Shown in pieces: positions 59,801 to 64,000 of a DNA stretch of 64,000 nucleotides (the stretch's first letter is position 1; the number at the start of each line of letters is the position of its first letter). The position numbers and the translations under genes were made by a program. This DNA comes from Lycium barbarum (lineage: Eukaryota > Streptophyta > Magnoliopsida > Solanales > Solanaceae). Where the stretch lies: contig NC_083340.1 of the NCBI RefSeq assembly GCF_019175385.1, positions 13,962,336 to 14,026,335 on the forward strand, in the 5' to 3' direction. Below the pieces are notes generated by a model. It was given only the letters and a program-made list of their open reading frames with translations, was not told the DNA's origin and searched no databases.

Positions 59801-61115
59801 GCAATCAAACAGAAAAGCATCCCTGGAACCACCATAAGCAAAAAAGCAACCAGCTTTACATATCACATAAAAAATAATGAAAGCAAAGGGTAGCAAAACT
59901 ATATTTACATACCCAATAACTAGGGTTGGCAGTGAAAACATCCATATGCATTCCAACAAAAGACGATTTTTCCGGGCTGAGTAAACTTTCGAAAATTTAA
60001 ATTCATTTAACTACTCAAATTTTAAAATTTGATGTAATGTTGTTCTCTGTCAATCTACTCTTCAATCACAATTTTAGTATTTTCTTCCACTACCATAAAT
60101 AAAATACTTCGCATAAACCAAATTAACACCTTTAAGCTCTCTATTAGGGGTCCAGTAACATAGCATAAGTTAACACCATAAGAACGTTATCAAATAGAAC
60201 AAAACTCAAGAACCACCATAAGCAAAAAAGGCAACCAACTTTCGACATGGTTCTCTCAAGCGCTCTAGTATACTCTACTTGTTCACCTGTGTCGGTTTTG
60301 GGAACCTTTTTTCATAATCAAAAATGCAAGTATGGAAGCTTCTATGCTCAATCGAGTAAGAAAGCTCGAAAGGGAAAATAGCATTTACATAGTAAATCAA
60401 AAATAATGAAAAGGGCAAGCCAAATTATATCTACACAATAATATTATTAAGTTATACAACTCTCAAGAATTTCAATTAATTCAACTAATCAATTCTTAAT
60501 CTTTGATGTTTCTGCTGTAACGTTTTCTCTGTCAATCCAGTTAAACACCATCACATAAAGAAAAAACAAGAACCACCATAAGCGCAAAAAAAAAAAAAAA
60601 AAAAGCAACCAGCTTTACATAAAAAATCTAAAACAATAAAAAAGGCTAACAAAAATTATATCTACATAACCAATCACTAGGGTTGGCAGTGACAACATCC
60701 ATATGCATTCCAAAACCAACAAAAAAACCAACTTTACATAGCACATCAAAAATAACAAAAAGGGGTAGCAAAAATCATATCAACATACCCAATCAGTAGG
60801 ATTAGCAGTGACAACATCCATATGCATTCCAACAAAAGACAAGATTTTTCCAGGCTGAGTACCAGGATACTCCACAATAAGGTTACCCCTTTTAGGCTTA
60901 TAAGTAACATGATTAATGACAAGTGGTCCACCACCAGTGGTTGTACTATAAGGAAGAAGAGTTTCAAGAACATGATTCACAATCCTGTCTTCTTCAGGGA
61001 TAAGTTCAGGTGGGTTGTTTTGTACATATTTAGATTCACCAATCAGTTTCCCTAAAAGGGTTGTAAATGAATCTTTGTTTAGATCACCCAAAATCTGCTT
61101 TACAGTCGTAGCCAT
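52900..61115 (-). CDS. Acetylornithine deacetylase (M20 metallopeptidase family), 10 exons
   Basis: Exons read leftward: 61115-60789, 56939-56695, 56613-56505, 54375-54237, 54156-54099, 54026-54009, 53727-53605, 53447-53294, 53210-53177, 53003-52900. All junctions are GT/AG and phases fit, giving 1311 bases (436 residues), close to the Arabidopsis enzyme. It hydrolyses N-acetylornithine to ornithine and acetate, feeding arginine and polyamine synthesis. M20 metal and catalytic residues: H98 and D100 (GMHMDVV), D130 (GTTDCLGH), E164 and E165 (ASEENS), H409 (ATYHAKNE); H221 (LFHSG) lies in the lid/dimer domain. Exon 6 is only 18 bases. Intron 1 is 3849 bases and intron 3 is 2129 bases. Start: ATG at 61115, MATTVKQILGDL. 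No damage seen. No clear signal or transit peptide. Confidence 0.97.
54009..54026 (-). other. 18-base micro-exon of the deacetylase gene
   Basis: GTTGACTCCATTTTACAG between TTTGCAG and GTATGT sites. It encodes the conserved LTPFY and keeps phase with both neighbours. Confidence 0.9.
54376..56504 (-). other. Intron 3 of the deacetylase gene
   Basis: 2129 bases with no inserted gene I can confirm. Near 55400-55570 the plus strand has short frames with RIEQANRET and HGRFDDMEQRFG, resembling the coiled-coil part of a retrotransposon-type protein, interrupted by stops. The frame at 54717-55112 has no recognisable domain. Confidence 0.5.
58293..59519. mobile_element. hAT-type element with 8-bp target duplication
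   Basis: 1227 bp with inverted ends CAGGGGCCGATCCA and TAGATCCGCCTCTG, flanked by the perfect duplication GAGTGGAA (58285-58292 and 59520-59527). No transposase frame, so non-autonomous. Contains a Stowaway-like MITE. Sits in intron 1 of the deacetylase gene. Confidence 0.93.
58776..58988. mobile_element. Stowaway-like MITE nested in hAT element
   Basis: Starts CTCCCTCCGTCTATGTTTAC after TA and ends AAAAATGGACGGCGGGAG, inverted. The right TA is displaced by two bases. Confidence 0.8.
59913..59982 (-). pseudogene. Relic copy of the end of exon 1 (a)
   Basis: On the minus strand it reads SPEKSSFVGMHMDVFTAN, close to the real exon end GKILSFVGMHMDVVTANPTDW. It is followed by an intact GTATGT donor. 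The upstream part is degraded, so it cannot replace exon 1 but could act as a cryptic exon end. Confidence 0.85.
60670..60717 (-). pseudogene. Relic copy of the end of exon 1 (b)
   Basis: On the minus strand GMHMDVVTANPSDW matches the real exon end with one change; the donor GTATGT has become TTATGT, so splicing here should be lost. Only 70 bases from the true donor. Confidence 0.85.
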
Positions 61116-61208
61116 GGTGGAAATATTTGGAGTGGTAAGTTGATGCTCTCTTTCAGGAACAGACCAAACCTAGGAAAGAATTTTTGACAAGTTTTGAGGT
61201 TTTATATA
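61116..61208 (-). promoter_or_regulatory. Deacetylase 5' leader and TATA box
   Basis: On the minus strand TGTATATAAAACC lies at about 61197-61209, which would place the transcript start near 61170 and give a leader of roughly 55 bases. The TATA box touches the end of the neighbouring MITE. Confidence 0.65.
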
Positions 61209-61492
61209 CAGGATTTGGTACAAATAGGCTCTCCTTTACTCTAAAATACCCTTGCCGCTAATTTATTAGGCCTAAATTGTCCTTATTTTTAACGGCCCTA
61301 TTATAAGATATAATTAAAAAATTAATTAAGTTTATTTTAAAATTAGCCAATAGAATCATGCCACATAAAATATATTTTTTAATTATATTTTTAAATGGGC
61401 CGTTAAAAATAAGGGCAATTTAGGCCCAATGGCGAGGGCATTTTAGAACGGATAGATAAACGAAGGGCATTTTTATACCAAATCCTATAATT
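61209..61492. mobile_element. MITE next to the deacetylase TATA box
   Basis: About 284 bp with inverted ends CAGGATTTGGTACAAA and TTTTTATACCAAATCCTA, and long inner inverted stretches: TAGGCCTAAATTGTCCTTAT and TTAACGGCCC have partners near 61400-61430. No coding sequence. Target duplication unclear (TATA is present at both sides). Confidence 0.75.
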
Positions 61493-61883
61493 TAAGGGCA
61501 TTTTAGGCCCTTTTCCGTTAATTAAATTACCAAATTGACTTTACCAAGTCATATTTATTACTTTATAATTTAATTCATTCTAAGAACATGTATTTCGGAT
61601 AAACACAACATATTAATAAAAGGAAGATAGCAATTCGTTTTTACTATATTGCTTTTGACCTCACTTTTAGTTTACACAACATACTAATTAGTACTTTTTT
61701 TTTTTTAATTGAAAATTTGTTCAACTATTAGAAATAGTGTAACAAAGACCCATTTTTTCTGTTTTATAACAAAAACTCACGTTGTATCACGTCAAATATA
61801 CTCTTAGTTGGAAAATGTATTTGTAATAACAATTTTATGATGTGGCACACAATGTTTAAAGCCGAGAAAAGAAAGAAATTATA
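61493..61883. other. Intergenic, no gene seen
   Basis: AT-rich; includes one more GGGCATTTTAGGCCC word next to the MITE. Confidence 0.5.
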
Positions 61884-62140
61884 CTCCCTCCAGTCCACAA
61901 TAATTAAGGTTTTAGCCTCTAAAAATTAGTCCAAATTATTGATGTTTTACAAAATTAAGAAATCATTTAGTTCTTTTTTTAAAATTTGCCCTTGACATAT
62001 TCCTATATCCTCATAATAATTACGTCAACCTAAAAAGAAAGAAAATCATAATTAAGGGTAATTAAGTCAATACTCCTCTCGATTTTTAGGAGTTAGCGAA
62101 TTTCTTAATCTGTGTGTTCAAGCTTAAAACCTCAATTATT
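61884..62140. mobile_element. Stowaway-like MITE, right end lost
   Basis: Starts CTCCCTCCAGTCCACAATAA after TA. The inverted inner arm ACCTCAATTATTTAGT is at about 62130, but the terminal bases are missing or changed. Confidence 0.6.
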
Positions 62141-62218
62141 TAGTATTATTTAACCATTTTAATCAATATGGAACTATTGACTCATGAAATCGACTGACCT
62201 TTTTTTGTCTGTACAAAA

Positions 62219-62520
62219 TTAGAAAAATTGATCCTTGAAGAATACATAGTTTCCGTTACACTCACAATCAAGCTCATAAGCCAAAGCATAAAACGTACGA
62301 TTATTCTCGACAAACAGTATCCCATGTTTCAAATCGGTGACTTCAACCAACTTTTGCATTATCTCTATCCAACTTATAAACTTCAAACTTAATCGGACTT
62401 TCACCGTGTGAAATCAAAATTTCTTATAAAACTCAACATTCTCATTGTATTCAAGATCATATTTCAAATCAATACTCAAATACTTTCCAACCATCAACAA
62501 GGCCAACAAGACCTCATCAA
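62219..62520 (-). pseudogene. DUF295 (F-box-associated) gene fragment
   Basis: On the minus strand DEVLLALLMVGKYLSIDLKY, then in another frame PIKFEVYKLDRDNAK, then KHGILFVENNRTFYALAYEL and CNGNYVFFKD match the C-terminal DUF295 domain of plant F-box-type proteins. A TGA near 62416 and at least one frameshift near 62360 break it; the N-terminal F-box is not seen. A short dead fragment. Confidence 0.65.
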
Positions 62521-63213
62521 AAGAAACATTTTATCCCCACTAAACACAGATTGAGCAATAAATATATTCATTCATAAATCCCTCTCACCCAGCACTTTCA
62601 GACAACAAATCCCAATTTAGAAAGCACTCACCTCTCATTATTATCAACAATGTAAAAAATTTCATCTTTGAGAATAATATATTCGAGAATAATGTAATTG
62701 TACAAAGTAACCAACAATAGACTGCTTTATATCACCAGATCTATATATGATCCATATTTCAAAAACATGAATCGTCAAGAGTACAAACCCATCTATTTTC
62801 AAACACAGAGTGACTTTTTCTATGTAAGATGGGTTGAATAATCTGTTGGGTTATTAGCATTTTAATATTACACAATAATATTATTAAACTGCCTTATTGT
62901 GTCTAATTACTCCTATACGTTAATGGCCATAAAAGTGATAGAAATGGCTTTCATTCTCACGTTTAATATGGTTGAATGTGGCCTTACTTTCATCTTCCCA
63001 CTAAATCATTTATTTACCTACATTCATCTTCTTTAGTCTTATAACTCATGTCACCTCTAAGCCATAATTCTCCCATTATTTACTCACATTATTAGCCCAC
63101 TCTTATCCTATTCAATTCAAGGATGATGTTGTTAACTATAAATAGTTAGTCATCCTAACCTTGTGTAATATGAAAAATATTGGAGAGTTCTTGAAAAAGT
63201 GAGGATAAAAGTG
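62521..63213. other. Intergenic, no gene seen
   Basis: AT-rich DNA without a supported feature. Confidence 0.5.
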
Positions 63214-64000
63214 TCACACCCTAATTCCGCTAGGGTGTGATGGGCACCCGACCCTTACCTAGGGCCGAGCGAACCCTCAGACTCTTGCTGCACATAAAAT
63301 CATGTCAAACTTTTCAAATCAAATGAGATGAAATACATCGTATTTTTTTTTTCCAGAAATATTCTTTCACGTAGCTTCCAAGCATAACGAATCAATAATC
63401 ATACAAAATTCAGTACATAACACAGACCGACATTTTGGCTGTCGGAGCCGCTTACAGACTGACAACCAATACCCACGACACTGTCTGCAAAGTCTCTAAC
63501 GTAATCCAGAAAGCATAACATACCAACTCTGACTCGGCAGCACTCCGGGAACAAATGGAGCTTGCCATCTGCACTGGAACATCTTCTATACTGTCTTCAA
63601 CTCACCTGAGTACCTGCGCGGCATGAAACGCAGCCCCCCGAAAAGAGGGGGGTCAGTACGAAATATGTACTGAGTATGTAAAGCATACAACACAGAAAGC
63701 AAAGTCACAACTGAAATATGATATATAGAAAGCGAGCACAATAGCCAGCATACTAAGGAGTCGTATCCGGCGTACAACAGGCAAAAGAAGTTCCGGAGAA
63801 ATCAACACGGCAATCGGGATGACAAAATGTTTGCTTTCTTTTGGAAAACATCTTTGTTTCACACACATAGAAGAATCAACGCACAATTTCCGCGGCCATA
63901 AGTCCAGCGGTCACAATCACACATACCGCGGTCAAGTATCCAGCGGTTTTCTATCACAAGTTCGACATACCGAGGTCAAGGGTCCAACGGTCTATGTCGG
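63214..64000. repeat. GC-richer high-copy repeat, runs off the window
   Basis: Starts with a perfect hairpin: TCACACCCTA (63214-63223), 7-base loop, TAGGGTGTGA (63231-63240). GC content rises, and words such as CACCCGACCCTTACC and GGGGGGTCAGTACGAAATAT are familiar from nightshade intergenic repeats. The end (about 63885-64000) is a degenerate tandem repeat with ACATACCGCGGTCAAG and TCCAGCGGT. Probably part of an LTR retrotransposon or similar, but no coding domain is visible, so class is open. Confidence 0.55.

Larger units (their letters stand above)
56940..60788 (-). other. Intron 1 of the deacetylase gene
   Basis: 3849 bases. It holds a hAT element (58293-59519) with a nested Stowaway, and a chain of degenerate duplications (about 59600-60788) containing two relic copies of the end of exon 1. 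The part 56940-58290 has no supported feature. Confidence 0.9.
59605..60860. repeat. Degenerate tandem duplications across exon 1 and intron 1
   Basis: Words such as TTTTCTCTGTCAATC, AACACCTTTAARCTC, GAACCACCATAAGC and CAACCARCTTTACAT recur in the same order two to four times (near 59610-59900, 60035-60240, 60515-60640 and 60715-60770). Some units end in a copy of the exon 1 donor region, so the original duplication included that exon end. Confidence 0.8.

Noticed and set aside
63214..63240. Helitron terminal hairpin
   Set aside because: No CTRR end follows the hairpin on either strand and no TC start in an A/T target was found.

Overview
This is nuclear DNA of a flowering plant, almost certainly of the nightshade family (Solanaceae). 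The evidence is AT-rich intergenic DNA, intron-split genes, and a repeat set typical of that family: Au-like and tRNA-derived SINEs, hAT-type MITEs ending in CAGTGGCGG, Stowaway MITEs starting CTCCCTCCGTC, and a short-LTR Copia element. Genus cannot be fixed from sequence alone. Only two ordinary host genes are intact: an AT-hook nuclear-localized (AHL) gene at 13.1-14.0 kb, and an acetylornithine deacetylase gene at 52.9-61.1 kb. Both are on the minus strand. For the second I could place all ten exons by splice sites and phase, giving 436 codons. The rest is a deeply nested transposon landscape.

Layout. 1-6.7 kb: a decayed Mutator-like element (MULE) with a Ulp1-type protease gene (plus) facing a mudrA transposase (minus); both have stops and frameshifts, and transposase catalytic residues are replaced. 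7.0-7.9 kb: two copies of a foldback repeat family that recurs at 49.5-51.4 kb. 8-17.5 kb: mostly non-coding DNA around the AHL gene. 17.5-20.1 kb: a 2.6 kb foldback built of many small hairpins. 20-29.6 kb: SINEs, MITEs and a tandem duplication. 29.6-38.7 kb: a LINE fragment split by a 7.6 kb MULE with a perfect 9-bp target duplication; the LINE reading frame continues exactly across the insertion. 38.7-43.8 kb: MITEs and SINEs. 43.8-49.2 kb: a very young Copia element (long gag and pol frames, LTRs identical except for one 10-bp unit, 5-bp target duplication). 49-52 kb: more foldback repeats. 52.9-61.1 kb: acetylornithine deacetylase, with a 1.2 kb hAT element and relic exon copies in intron 1 and a MITE next to its TATA box. 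62.2-62.5 kb: a DUF295-type pseudogene. 63.2-64 kb: a high-copy repeat.

The most unusual system is the 7.6 kb MULE. Besides its broken transposase it carries (i) two tandem, mutually related genes of unknown function transcribed away from the transposase, one broken and one open; (ii) a 141-bp tandem repeat in the region between these divergent genes; (iii) a small GRF-type zinc-finger gene near the right end; and (iv) a second, smaller MULE-type MITE nested within it. Mobile elements of this class in other plants carry accessory genes (mudrB in MuDR, VANC in VANDAL, Ulp1-like in Kaonashi), so these unknown genes are the main candidates for new biology here.
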